Shown one piece after another: positions 31,808-40,394 of a DNA stretch of 64,000 nt; position 1 is the first letter of the stretch, and every line of letters starts with the position of its first letter. A program made the translations under genes and the position numbers. Under the pieces are notes generated by a model. That model was not told the origin of the DNA and ran no database searches. It saw only the letters and a list, made by a program, of their open reading frames with translations. The DNA lies in contig JABMOM010000025.1 in NCBI GenBank assembly GCA_013204105.1, positions 26,364 to 90,363 of the forward strand, in the 5' to 3' direction. Origin of the DNA: Flavobacteriales bacterium. GTDB lineage: Bacteria > Bacteroidota > Bacteroidia > Flavobacteriales_G > Salibacteraceae.

Positions 31808-34800
31808 TCAGGACAAGGTTTGTTTCACAAATACGGTTACGGCTTTCACCCTTCCCGTTCGTTGGAAGATGTCCTTGGAATCGTTGAGGTTCAAGCGGCC
31901 ATCAGAATAGCTGTGCTGCGAACCATCTGCGTAGTGCACTTCGGCGCGGCCGTCATCCCCGAGCGAGTAAACGACCGGAATTTGACAATACGTAAAGGCC
32001 ATGGATCCACTGGGAACCTCCACCTTGTTCACCTTTCCTTCATGATCATAATACGACAGAGTTGCCGCTTCCTTGAGGAATTCCGAAGCCCGAAGAATGA
32101 TCGGCTGAAAGGCAAGTCTACCCTCCTTCACAAAAACGCCCAGCTCCGCCCATCGGTTGATGATGTCTTCCTTGACCTGTCCGGTCATACCCGGTTGCTG
32201 TGCCCCCGCATACTTCGGTGTATGCGAATACGCATCCGTTGGAAAGGCTCCATACAGCTTTGGTGATTTATTGACTCCGATTCCAGCCCGTATTTCGTAG
32301 TAGTGTTCTACCAGTTGACCGATGACTCCGGCATCTGCTCCATGATCGTTGGCCGCGATGATGTTTTCTTGCGCTGACAGTAAGAGCTTGGACACCATGT
32401 GCCAATAGATACTTCCCAATCCTTCGTAGCCGTAAAATGTCCCCGATCTGCCCGTGAATGATCGGTGATCAAACACTGTCTCAAACGCTTCCATCAGCTG
32501 CTTTTTGTCCTTTCGCGATGTTGCTCCAAACTCCTTTTCATCCAAGGCATTCAACGCGTGCAGCAGGTCTTTTTCATTGTGGAAAGAGCCGTTGAAATGC
32601 AATTTTCCGTTGATGTCTCGCTCGATGATCGAAGTATCGTCCTTGGCGAGGAGCGCCTCCACGAGGGCCGACCCTTCCACCAAGGCTGGCTCGATCGTGT
32701 TCTTCTCTAGGAAAGGCGCCAATTCGCGGTCTGGATAAAGCATATAACTGTACTGATCCGGTCTGAACATAGCGCTTCCTTTGAGGGCATGCAAAACGTT
32801 CAAGGCTTCCTCCGGTGGCAAATACTTTGCACTGAGCACCGCCACTTGTCCCTCCAGCATTTCGTAAAGGTGTTCTACCGATGCAGAGCGCTCAGACAGA
32901 CTCACCAGGTTATAAGAATGGTAAAGACCATCTAATCGTTTGTTCTTGTCAATCGCGTGCTCTAGAAAGCGATTGGCCTTCGTAAAGAAGGCCAAGATAT
33001 CGTCCACGGAAAGGGTACGCTTGTCTCCTGTAAATCCAGCATAGGCCGTTGTACGATAATGCTCCCCTGCGATGCCAAAATCATCCATCAAATGTCGTCG
33101 GCGTTGATCGGAAAATCCGCTGGTCAAACATTCCTCGTAATTCTGAAAACCGCGGTTCAAGGCATCCAAAAGATCTACCACGGGCTTGTTGATCTCATAA
33201 CTATTGACCTCCAAATCGCTGAAAAGCGTCGGGCAAAAGCTGAGCAAACGTCGTAAGTAGTACAAGGTAACCATGCTTACCCCGTTGCCGACGAGTGCGT
33301 TGTTGGCATCGTTCCATTCTGGCCGTTGGGTGTTCAGCCAAATGCCAGCCTCGGGAACGAAGTTGTAAAGCTTGGTCAGGATCATCACCAAGAGCTTTTC
33401 AGTGAGGTTTACCTGCAGCAATTTTCCCTTGTCCGTCCAAATCATCTTACCATCCGAGCCCACCTTGCGCACCCGTTCACCGATCTTTCTATCGAGGTCG
33501 TGGTCGAAGTCTATGGTGTCTTTCGGATTGCTGGTGATGGCATCATACCCCTTGATCCGGTAGGGCACATTGGCATAGGTGAAAGACTTCTGTGCCAATA
33601 GGGATCGAAGGCGTTTTGGATGGTAGTTGACCGAGAACTCAAGGAATTTCGTGAGGTAGATGACCTGATGATCTCCCCAATATCCGATGTAAGACCAAGG
33701 ATCATCTGGCTCGATTACCTCCCAATCAATTCCATCTCGCGTGATGCGATAGGGATTGTATCCGTCAATGGTAGAGGCATTCACGAATTTGGAAATCATG
33801 CCGAGGGTGAATTCAGGATAGCTGAACGCTAAGGCTTCCCAGTTCTGGAAAATGTCGCGCCAGTTGCCCTCGTAATTCCTCGATTTCTCTCCCAAAGCAT
33901 TGCGGGTTTCAATGGAGAAGTAATTCCACGGCCTACTCGGATCACCGTGCCTTCGGCTGAAAGAGAGGGGCAAGTACTCGGAATAGTATCGCATCAAGTC
34001 TTTTTTCTGCGTGGCCGTCAGAAAGTACCTGAGCTGGTGGTAAGAAATTTTCGGGGGCAATTCGCTTAGCGTAGAACGATGCGTGCGATACCCTTCTTCA
34101 TTCATCCGCTTTACGTGGGCAACAAAGTCTTTGGTCTCGATCTCGTATTGGTCGTCAAAGGTTCCTCCGCGCATGATGTTGAAGAGCACGTTGGAGAAAT
34201 GCCTTCCCGTGCTTAATCGATCATTTGAAAGTTGGATGCCGTCGGTCATGCCGATCTTTTTGCGCAGCCCTTCCTTGTCCTTCGCTATATCAGCGTTGAC
34301 CGCTGCTAAGATCGCCTGCTTGTCCTGCAGGTCTTTACGCAAGGATTCGATCTCCTTTGCCGATTGGTTCACCTCGGAAACAATGACCCATTCTTTTTTC
34401 GCTTTAGGAGCTAAAGACAGGGTCTTGTGTATGAAATAAGCGCCTTTCGTCGCTTTGATGTCTTCTTCTTGGACGATGTCTCCGCCCCTTCTGAAATGTC
34501 CCAGTTGATTGGTGCTCAACAAGATGGCATCTTGATCCAGGCCAGCGCTCCATACGGTGGTTGCTTTCAACGCCTCACTCGGCTCAGCCTTGTCCACGAC
34601 CATTGAACTCAGCGAAAAGATCCCCAAGCCATTTTCGGTGTCCAGTTCATTGCGCTTGTACGCATCAACCAGGGTGCTCCTAAAATTCTGCAGGTTGCTG
34701 TCAATGCCATAGGGAAGCACATTCATAATGCCATCGAGCAATTCCACTTGCAGGTCTCGATCGCTGTCGTTGATCAGCTGAGAGCGCCGCACGATGCCAT

Positions 34801-35269
34801 AGCGATCTGAAAACATCCAACCGTAGCGGTAGGTAAGACCCAATTGTTCGTTGCGCTTCTCGAAGACAATCTTGTTTCCCTCTCGATTCTTGTACAACTT
34901 ACTCGTGGTAGGATACACGCCTCGATAGTGTTCTGCAAAAGGCTCCCATAGAAATGCATGGTCTCCTTCGCGCACTCGGAAGATCGCTTTGGCTCCGGTC
35001 TGTCCAGCAGAGTCGGTGATTTTATCGTCGGTGTAGTAGGGGAATACCGCGTTGTCTGGATTTCTCCTACCTGCTGACAGCGCTCCATTACTCGAGAGGA
35101 AGAGCCAGTGGTCTGACGAACTCACGATGGTCATGAAAAAGGGTGGCATGCGATCAAAATGATTGATCACGAAAAAATCCTCTCCCTCCAGGCTGGTATA
35201 GGCACCGGTAATCTCCTTCTCTACTATGTGCATTGGGGTCAACCCAAGGCGTACTTCATTCTTTGCCAT
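31808..35269 (-). CDS. putative GH149 beta-1,3-glucan phosphorylase
   Basis: An 1153-residue cytoplasmic protein with no signal peptide. Its size, an N-terminal beta-sandwich-like region (about 1-320), a helical linker, an alpha/alpha-barrel-like core with the DSDRD, GNWRDIFQNWEAL and YWGDHQVIYLTKFLEF segments and the C-terminal GAFPTDAYSHTPKYAGAQQPGMTGQ stretch are in line with the GH94-related phosphorylases of clan-like type, specifically family GH149 (beta-1,3-oligoglucan phosphorylase, about 1100-1160 residues). Assignment is from memory of that family plus context: it is last of an operon with a sugar porter, GH16 and GH30. Expected reaction: phosphorolysis of imported laminari-oligosaccharides to glucose-1-phosphate. 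Alternatives: another GH94-clan phosphorylase such as GH161. Confidence 0.68.
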   Translation of the reverse strand: MAKNEVRLGLTPMHIVEKEITGAYTSLEGEDFFVINHFDRMPPFFMTIVSSSDHWLFLSSNGALSAGRRNPDNAVFPYYTDDKITDSAGQTGAKAIFRVREGDHAFLWEPFAEHYRGVYPTTSKLYKNREGNKIVFEKRNEQLGLTYRYGWMFSDRYGIVRRSQLINDSDRDLQVELLDGIMNVLPYGIDSNLQNFRSTLVDAYKRNELDTENGLGIFSLSSMVVDKAEPSEALKATTVWSAGLDQDAILLSTNQLGHFRRGGDIVQEEDIKATKGAYFIHKTLSLAPKAKKEWVIVSEVNQSAKEIESLRKDLQDKQAILAAVNADIAKDKEGLRKKIGMTDGIQLSNDRLSTGRHFSNVLFNIMRGGTFDDQYEIETKDFVAHVKRMNEEGYRTHRSTLSELPPKISYHQLRYFLTATQKKDLMRYYSEYLPLSFSRRHGDPSRPWNYFSIETRNALGEKSRNYEGNWRDIFQNWEALAFSYPEFTLGMISKFVNASTIDGYNPYRITRDGIDWEVIEPDDPWSYIGYWGDHQVIYLTKFLEFSVNYHPKRLRSLLAQKSFTYANVPYRIKGYDAITSNPKDTIDFDHDLDRKIGERVRKVGSDGKMIWTDKGKLLQVNLTEKLLVMILTKLYNFVPEAGIWLNTQRPEWNDANNALVGNGVSMVTLYYLRRLLSFCPTLFSDLEVNSYEINKPVVDLLDALNRGFQNYEECLTSGFSDQRRRHLMDDFGIAGEHYRTTAYAGFTGDKRTLSVDDILAFFTKANRFLEHAIDKNKRLDGLYHSYNLVSLSERSASVEHLYEMLEGQVAVLSAKYLPPEEALNVLHALKGSAMFRPDQYSYMLYPDRELAPFLEKNTIEPALVEGSALVEALLAKDDTSIIERDINGKLHFNGSFHNEKDLLHALNALDEKEFGATSRKDKKQLMEAFETVFDHRSFTGRSGTFYGYEGLGSIYWHMVSKLLLSAQENIIAANDHGADAGVIGQLVEHYYEIRAGIGVNKSPKLYGAFPTDAYSHTPKYAGAQQPGMTGQVKEDIINRWAELGVFVKEGRLAFQPIILRASEFLKEAATLSYYDHEGKVNKVEVPSGSMAFTYCQIPVVYSLGDDGRAEVHYADGSQHSYSDGRLNLNDSKDIFQRTGRVKAVTVFVKQTLS

Positions 35270-35279
35270 GTATCTCTCT

Positions 35280-36773
35280 CTACTGATGTCCTTCTATTAC
35301 GATCGACTGCAGTGCTGCTGCATCGATCTCCATTACTTTGCTTTTGCCTCCTTCAACCAGTCTAAACTGCTTGGGCGTGTCGGTCATGTTAAGCGCTACT
35401 ACACAAACACTACCATCTGGGTTTTGGGCGGCCGTGACCATGAGGTCTTTATCCGTGACGGCATGTCCAATGCGCCTAGCACCCGGTCGAATGTATTTAC
35501 TAAAATGCGCCATTACATAATACAATGGGGTATAGTACACTTCATCCGCAGCGGTATCAACAATGACGGGCGCCACGCACCAATTGTCGGCGAGGTTTGG
35601 CCCGCCGTTTCGATCGAGGACCATGTTCCAGTCGATCCAGCCATCAACCCAAGCATTCATGCAACCGATGATGTCTCTTGCATACCGATAGACAGGGATA
35701 TATTTCGGGTGATTCGCCTTGTTTTCAGGCTTGGCCCAATCCCAGCCCCAATCTGTTGCTTCTTTCGACCAATACCAATTGTCATCTTTCCAATGCGGCA
35801 CTTCAGAATCCACGCAGCCTTCTGTGTGCATGAGGTGCAAATCAGGCGCTAGGTTGTGCGTGTGCTCCAGTGAAGCTGGAAACCAATCGACGGTGCCTGT
35901 ATACCAATGCACGGCTGTGCCTGCCACAAATGGGCGTAGCTCTTGATCCGTCAGCAATGCGTCGGCCCATTCTTCGAGTTCTTCTCCTCGGTTTTGATCG
36001 TACAAAAGAATGCGCTGCTCCAAGCCTGCATCGCGCAACGCTGGCCCCAAATGGTGCTTCACAAAAGAGCCCATTTGCTGAGGCGTGTAGAGCATGCTCT
36101 CCCAGTTGGAGTCATTCCCCAAAGGTTCGTTCTCTACGGTGAATCCCCAGATATCAATTCCTTGTTCGCGGTAAGCTTCTGTGTATTTGACGAAGAACCT
36201 CGCCCATGTGTCGTAGTACTCCTCTGCCAAGGATCCCGCATTCCAGGCATCGTTGGTTTTCATCCACGGCGGCGCCGTCCAAGGAGAAGCGATGATCTTG
36301 AAGCCATCCTTGGATATGTCCATGGCATCCTTGATCATGGGGATAAGATCTGGCAAGTCCTCCCGCACGCTGAACGAATCGAGCATGGTGTCGCCAGGAA
36401 TGGGTGCATAGCTGTAGTTACCCAGCGAAAAATCGCAGCTGTTCATATGGGTACGCGTGAGGGAATAAGCTGCTCCCTCTTCAGAGAAATAGGCTTCCAG
36501 CACCTCCTGTCTGTTGGCAGGACTTAACTGAGAAAGCACAAAGGCCGAGGATTCGGTAAATGCGCCTCCAAATCCTGTAATGACCTGGAATGTCTGCTCG
36601 GGAAAGAGGGTGACAGAATCCAGCACTTCAGTCTCGATGGATTGCTCCGTTTTGACCGTGAGCTTATCTCCGCCTTTTGAACTTTGGTACACAGTGAGCG
36701 ACAGCTCTTCCTCAACAGGTGACGTGCACCGGATCAGGAAGACCAGCCCAAGTATAACAGAAGCAGTTCTCAT
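35280..36773 (-). CDS. GH30 glycosidase (lipoprotein)
   Basis: A 497-residue lipoprotein: signal with lipobox LIRC (Cys16), then a (beta/alpha)8 GH30 domain with FGGAFTESSAFVLSQL near the N-terminus, acid/base Glu216 in FTVENEPLG and nucleophile Glu318 in MHTEGCVD. The C-terminal beta-sandwich ends in SIVIEG. GH30 subfamily 3-like enzymes attack beta-1,6-glucosyl links, which fits debranching of laminarin; the exact specificity cannot be read from sequence. Overlaps GH16 by 4 bp and is followed after 10 bp by the GH149-like gene. Confidence 0.88.
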   Translation of the reverse strand: MRTASVILGLVFLIRCTSPVEEELSLTVYQSSKGGDKLTVKTEQSIETEVLDSVTLFPEQTFQVITGFGGAFTESSAFVLSQLSPANRQEVLEAYFSEEGAAYSLTRTHMNSCDFSLGNYSYAPIPGDTMLDSFSVREDLPDLIPMIKDAMDISKDGFKIIASPWTAPPWMKTNDAWNAGSLAEEYYDTWARFFVKYTEAYREQGIDIWGFTVENEPLGNDSNWESMLYTPQQMGSFVKHHLGPALRDAGLEQRILLYDQNRGEELEEWADALLTDQELRPFVAGTAVHWYTGTVDWFPASLEHTHNLAPDLHLMHTEGCVDSEVPHWKDDNWYWSKEATDWGWDWAKPENKANHPKYIPVYRYARDIIGCMNAWVDGWIDWNMVLDRNGGPNLADNWCVAPVIVDTAADEVYYTPLYYVMAHFSKYIRPGARRIGHAVTDKDLMVTAAQNPDGSVCVVALNMTDTPKQFRLVEGGKSKVMEIDAAALQSIVIEGHQ

Positions 36774-37984
36774 TTCTTTTGGTAAACCCTAACGTAATCT
36801 AATACATAACGATGGCGATCGTAGGTAGAATCGATGCCTTTCGCACCGCCCCATCCACCGCCAACGGCTAGATTGACAATGATGTTTTGTGGTTCATTGA
36901 AGGGCCACTCTAAACTGTCCGCAGTTTTGTCGTAGGTGTAATAATGCTCTCCATCCAAATACCCATGGATGGCATCGGGATACCATTCAATGGCGTAGGT
37001 ATGAAAGACCGTGTTCATGCTGTCTACGGCAATTTCGCTTCCGATCTGATTGCCTTGCTTGAAGTAATACGCTCGGGTATGGCATGTAGCGTGATTCAAT
37101 CCAGCCCCGGTCGAGTCATCGATCTCATATCCCACACATTCCAAGACATCTATCTCACCGCAGTAGGGCCAGGAAATCTCATCCCGGTAGGCATCTCCGA
37201 GCAGCCAGCCGGCTGCCCACGTGCCTCGTCCTTCCGGCACCATCGCCCGAAATTCAATCCGACCATAGGTAAAGGAGGTCTTTCCTTGTGTAGTGAGTCG
37301 TGTCGAGGTCCAAGGCTGACCCATGTCATCGCGCAATGCTTCGATGATGAGGTGACCGTTTTCCTGTCGGGCATTTTCCTGTCGGGCATCCGTGTAATAC
37401 TGCGGCTCATTGTTTCCCCATCCCCAATTTCCGACATTATACGTCCATTTGTTGGGGTCAGGCAAGCCCGTTCCGTCAAATTCATCCGACCAGACCAATT
37501 CCCATGCATCTCCTTCCATGGATTGTGTCATCTGCTCGGGTGTTTCGGAATGGGTTGACATCAATTCGAATACGACACTGTCTAGGGTCATTTCCTTATT
37601 GGCATGGACGAACATCTTGTGCTCGCCTGTAGCCAAGGGGGAACCATCTCTTGACGCCTTCCCTCCCTCTAGCGCCATGGAACCTGTGATGTTATAGGTT
37701 CGATCATCTGGATTGCCGATGTAATCTTCTACCCACACCTCACAATCGATGCAGTCTGGACCGAATGCGGTGACCTTGTACCTGCCTGTCTCCGCCACTT
37801 GCAAAACGAAGGATATGGGGTGGTCCTCTCCTAAGAGGCCTGCGGTAGGTTGGGGCTGGAAGCGAATAATCAATGTATTCGATTGAGATTCCTCTGAAAT
37901 AGCCTCTTGGGTTTGTTGCTTCGGGGCGTTACACCCCGTAATCAATAGAGCAGATAATCCAATGGCTGTTATCAATGACTTCAT
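36770..37984 (-). CDS. GH16 laminarinase-type endo-glucanase (lipoprotein)
   Basis: A 404-residue lipoprotein: lipobox ITGC (Cys18), a beta-rich region of about 140 residues before the catalytic domain (VLQVAETGRYKVTAFG), then the GH16 jelly roll starting WELVWSDEFDGTGLPDPNKW (about 157), and catalytic residues Glu277 and Glu282 in GEIDVLECVG, the E-x-D-x-x-E pattern of laminarinases. The strand TDARQENARQENGHLI contains an exact 15-bp tandem duplication. It sits 11 bp after the sugar porter gene and overlaps GH30. Surface hydrolysis of beta-1,3-glucan is the expected role. Confidence 0.9.
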   Translation of the reverse strand: MKSLITAIGLSALLITGCNAPKQQTQEAISEESQSNTLIIRFQPQPTAGLLGEDHPISFVLQVAETGRYKVTAFGPDCIDCEVWVEDYIGNPDDRTYNITGSMALEGGKASRDGSPLATGEHKMFVHANKEMTLDSVVFELMSTHSETPEQMTQSMEGDAWELVWSDEFDGTGLPDPNKWTYNVGNWGWGNNEPQYYTDARQENARQENGHLIIEALRDDMGQPWTSTRLTTQGKTSFTYGRIEFRAMVPEGRGTWAAGWLLGDAYRDEISWPYCGEIDVLECVGYEIDDSTGAGLNHATCHTRAYYFKQGNQIGSEIAVDSMNTVFHTYAIEWYPDAIHGYLDGEHYYTYDKTADSLEWPFNEPQNIIVNLAVGGGWGGAKGIDSTYDRHRYVLDYVRVYQKK

Positions 37985-37995
37985 GACAAGCTGAT

Positions 37996-39561
37996 TTAGT
38001 GCACGAGTTGTGCTTCGATTTCTTCGAGTGATTTTCCTTTGGTCTCAGGGATCACCTTCACAATAAAGATGAGTCCCGCCGCAGCGAATAGTCCATAGAT
38101 CAAGAAGGTCAATGAACTGCCCAAAAACTCCAGTTCCCATGGAAAGATCCATTGGACGAGGAAGCTGATTGCTGAATTGATCAGTCCAACAAAAGAGATG
38201 GCAATTCCGCGGATTTTGTTCGGAAACAATTCTGAAAACAACACCCACATGACCGGCCCGATCGAGATGGCGAAGGAAGCCACGAATCCCAAAATAGCAA
38301 GGAGAATCAGCTTGGCATTCATACGTATGGAAGCGTTGATCAACGTTGTTTTGTTCGCCTCGATCACATCGGGTGAAAGCACTTGAGAGATGCCGTCCAG
38401 AAATGCGGATTCATTCGCATAGGTTTGACCGATGACGGATGCAACGTCTGCTGCTTGTACCGTGGTGATGGCCGAGAAAGTCTCTTGCGTTACCTCGTAG
38501 GTGGCAGAATGAAATCCGTAAGAAAGCAAGAACATGCAGAGGGCAATGCCCGCAACGCCAAAACTCAAGAGGGGCTTCCTGCCCAAGCGATCGATGAAGA
38601 GAATGGCAAGTACAGTAAATACCAAGTTCGCCAATCCGACCAGAATGGCCTGGACGAACGAGGCGTCCGTTCCAATGCCCGATTGTTCGAAGATCATTGG
38701 CGCGTAGAAGAAAACCGAGTTGATGCCCGTAATCTGCTGGAGAACGGCTACGACAACGCCAATCGTGAGTACCAAACGCAAGCTCGGTTTGAGCAAATCT
38801 TTGACGCTTGCCTTGGGTTCGTCTTTTCTCGCGAGATCACTCTTCCGAATCTCCTCAAGCGCGGCTTCTGCCTCTGCCTCAGAGGTCAATTTGGCCATGA
38901 TCGACTTTGCCTCAGCCACTTTCCCCTTTAAGATGAGCCAACGCGGACTCTTGGGCACGAAGAAAAGGCCAAAGAAATACAGCACCGCTGGAAGCGTTTC
39001 CAATCCCAGCATCCACCGCCAGTTGTGTTCATCCAATTTGAGCCAAACCGCCCATGAGGCATCCGATTTCCCCCAATGCAAGATCAAGTAGTTGGTGAAA
39101 AAGGCGAGCGATATACCGATGACAATGTTCAATTGATTGAACGATACCATCCTACCGCGTATGTCGGGAGGCGACATTTCCGCGATGTACATAGGCGCTA
39201 GAATCAAGGATGCTCCAACTCCTAACCCACCAATCATCCGTGCAATGACCAAGGTTAAAAAAGTAGGAGCAAAGGCGGAGGCGAGCGCTGAAATCGCATA
39301 CAGAATCGCCGCTACGCGCAGTACAGACCTCCTTCCAAAACGATCGCTCAGTGGGCCTGACACCATCATCGCCAAGGTGGCAGTTAGCGTCAGCGAAGCC
39401 ACCGACCAACCCAGTTCAAGTTTTGAGAGGCCAAACTCTGGCTCTATGAATTTCACTACTCCGGAAATGACCGAAGCATCAAAACCCATGAGTAAGCCTC
39501 CCAAGGCTACAATCATGGCGATCATAGCAATGACGTATCTTTCAGATCTCATACGGAACAA
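37996..39561 (-). CDS. sugar porter family MFS transporter
   Basis: A 521-residue MFS protein with twelve membrane segments and sugar-porter signatures: GPLSDRFGRRSVL (about 71-83) after TM2, PKSPRWLILKGK after TM6, QQITGINSVFFYAP (about 282-295), FIDRLGRKPLL and the C-terminal PETKGKSLEEIEAQL. First gene of the beta-glucan operon. In this position it probably imports glucose or short oligosaccharides across the inner membrane. A periplasmic insertion of about 60 residues between TM9 and TM10 (SEQTFSAITTVQAADV region) is longer than in most sugar porters. Two ATGs are available; the second (MRSERY) is an alternative. Confidence 0.9.
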   Translation of the reverse strand: MFRMRSERYVIAMIAMIVALGGLLMGFDASVISGVVKFIEPEFGLSKLELGWSVASLTLTATLAMMVSGPLSDRFGRRSVLRVAAILYAISALASAFAPTFLTLVIARMIGGLGVGASLILAPMYIAEMSPPDIRGRMVSFNQLNIVIGISLAFFTNYLILHWGKSDASWAVWLKLDEHNWRWMLGLETLPAVLYFFGLFFVPKSPRWLILKGKVAEAKSIMAKLTSEAEAEAALEEIRKSDLARKDEPKASVKDLLKPSLRLVLTIGVVVAVLQQITGINSVFFYAPMIFEQSGIGTDASFVQAILVGLANLVFTVLAILFIDRLGRKPLLSFGVAGIALCMFLLSYGFHSATYEVTQETFSAITTVQAADVASVIGQTYANESAFLDGISQVLSPDVIEANKTTLINASIRMNAKLILLAILGFVASFAISIGPVMWVLFSELFPNKIRGIAISFVGLINSAISFLVQWIFPWELEFLGSSLTFLIYGLFAAAGLIFIVKVIPETKGKSLEEIEAQLVH

Positions 39562-39905
39562 ATTTTTGCTCGAATCGAATCAACCGATCAATCGTTGTTT
39601 TATTGACGATTACGTACATTTCCATTCGAAATTAGATATCAATTATACTTTTTTTTCAAATAACCATAAGGTTCCCTTCATTTAAATCAAGTTGAAAGAG
39701 ATTACTTATCTGGCTGATTCGAATCATAGTTCAGTGTTTTAGGAGCGTACAAGAACAATTCAGCAAATTCCCGCATACTTCAATTCGCATTCGAATTTTC
39801 CCTTTTGGTGTTTTATACTATTTCTAGGCCTTACACTTCTGCTCTCATCCTTTCCAGTTACTCAATCCGACTTGGTTAATCCAACCGCCCGATTATTTTT
39901 GACCT
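39562..39905. promoter_or_regulatory. 344-bp divergent control region of the beta-glucan operon
   Basis: No gene here. It contains three TTCGAA palindrome cores, at 39625-39630, 39718-39723 and 39790-39795; the middle one extends to the perfect 12-bp palindrome TGATTCGAATCA (39715-39726), the last to AATTCG-catt-CGAATT. A further GAATCGAATC lies near the start of the porter gene. Such sites suit a LacI- or GntR-type operator. Confidence 0.45.
39894..39901 (+). promoter_or_regulatory. -7 box upstream of the MORN-like lipoprotein
   Basis: TATTTTTG matches TAnnTTTG, with TTGG 19 bp upstream (39872) as a possible -33. It ends 4 bp before the ATG at 39906, implying an almost leaderless transcript. 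Confidence 0.45.
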
Positions 39906-40352
39906 ATGAAAAAGTGGTTGATGTTTTTATTGGTCGGTACGATGGCCTTGAATACAGCATGTGAAAAGGAGCCGGAGCGCAAAGTGATCGACAACTGGAC
40001 GGAGAGTCAGCCGAAACTTGTAGGATTCTACCTGGAAGAGGATGGGCAATCGGTAAAGGTCAAGGAGGAGAAATTTTACGAAGACGGGACGCGCGAGTAT
40101 TTCGGAAGCTTTGACAAGGAGGGTGAACGCCACGGTGAGTGGCGCTATTACTACAACTCTGGGCAACTCTGGAGCCTGGGATTCTATGAACACGGCAGTA
40201 AAGAAGGCAAGAAGGAAGTCTATTGGCCGGACGGCACAAAACGCTACGAGGGGCAGTTCACAAAAGATCAAAAGACTGGTACTTGGACCTTTTATAACAC
40301 AGATGCTTCTTTGCTGCAAAAGATGAATTTCGACCTGGAGAAAGCCGACTAA
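39906..40352 (+). CDS. MORN-repeat-like lipoprotein (YwqK type)
   Basis: A 148-residue protein: lipoprotein signal (MALNTAC, Cys19), then MORN-variant repeats of the YwqK family: KFYEDGTREYFGSFDKEGERHGEWRYYYNSGQLW, EHGSKEGKKEVYWPDGTKRYEGQF, KTGTWTFYNTDASL. Each contains the G.w..y...G pattern. YwqK-like proteins are annotated as toxin-antitoxin elements but no partner toxin is present here, so a simple lipoprotein role is as likely. It lies 42 bp upstream of dnaG on the same strand. Confidence 0.75.
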   Translation: MKKWLMFLLVGTMALNTACEKEPERKVIDNWTESQPKLVGFYLEEDGQSVKVKEEKFYEDGTREYFGSFDKEGERHGEWRYYYNSGQLWSLGFYEHGSKEGKKEVYWPDGTKRYEGQFTKDQKTGTWTFYNTDASLLQKMNFDLEKAD

Positions 40353-40394
40353 GGCCGCTGGCTTTTGCGCCTTCGTATGTTACCTTCGTAAGCA

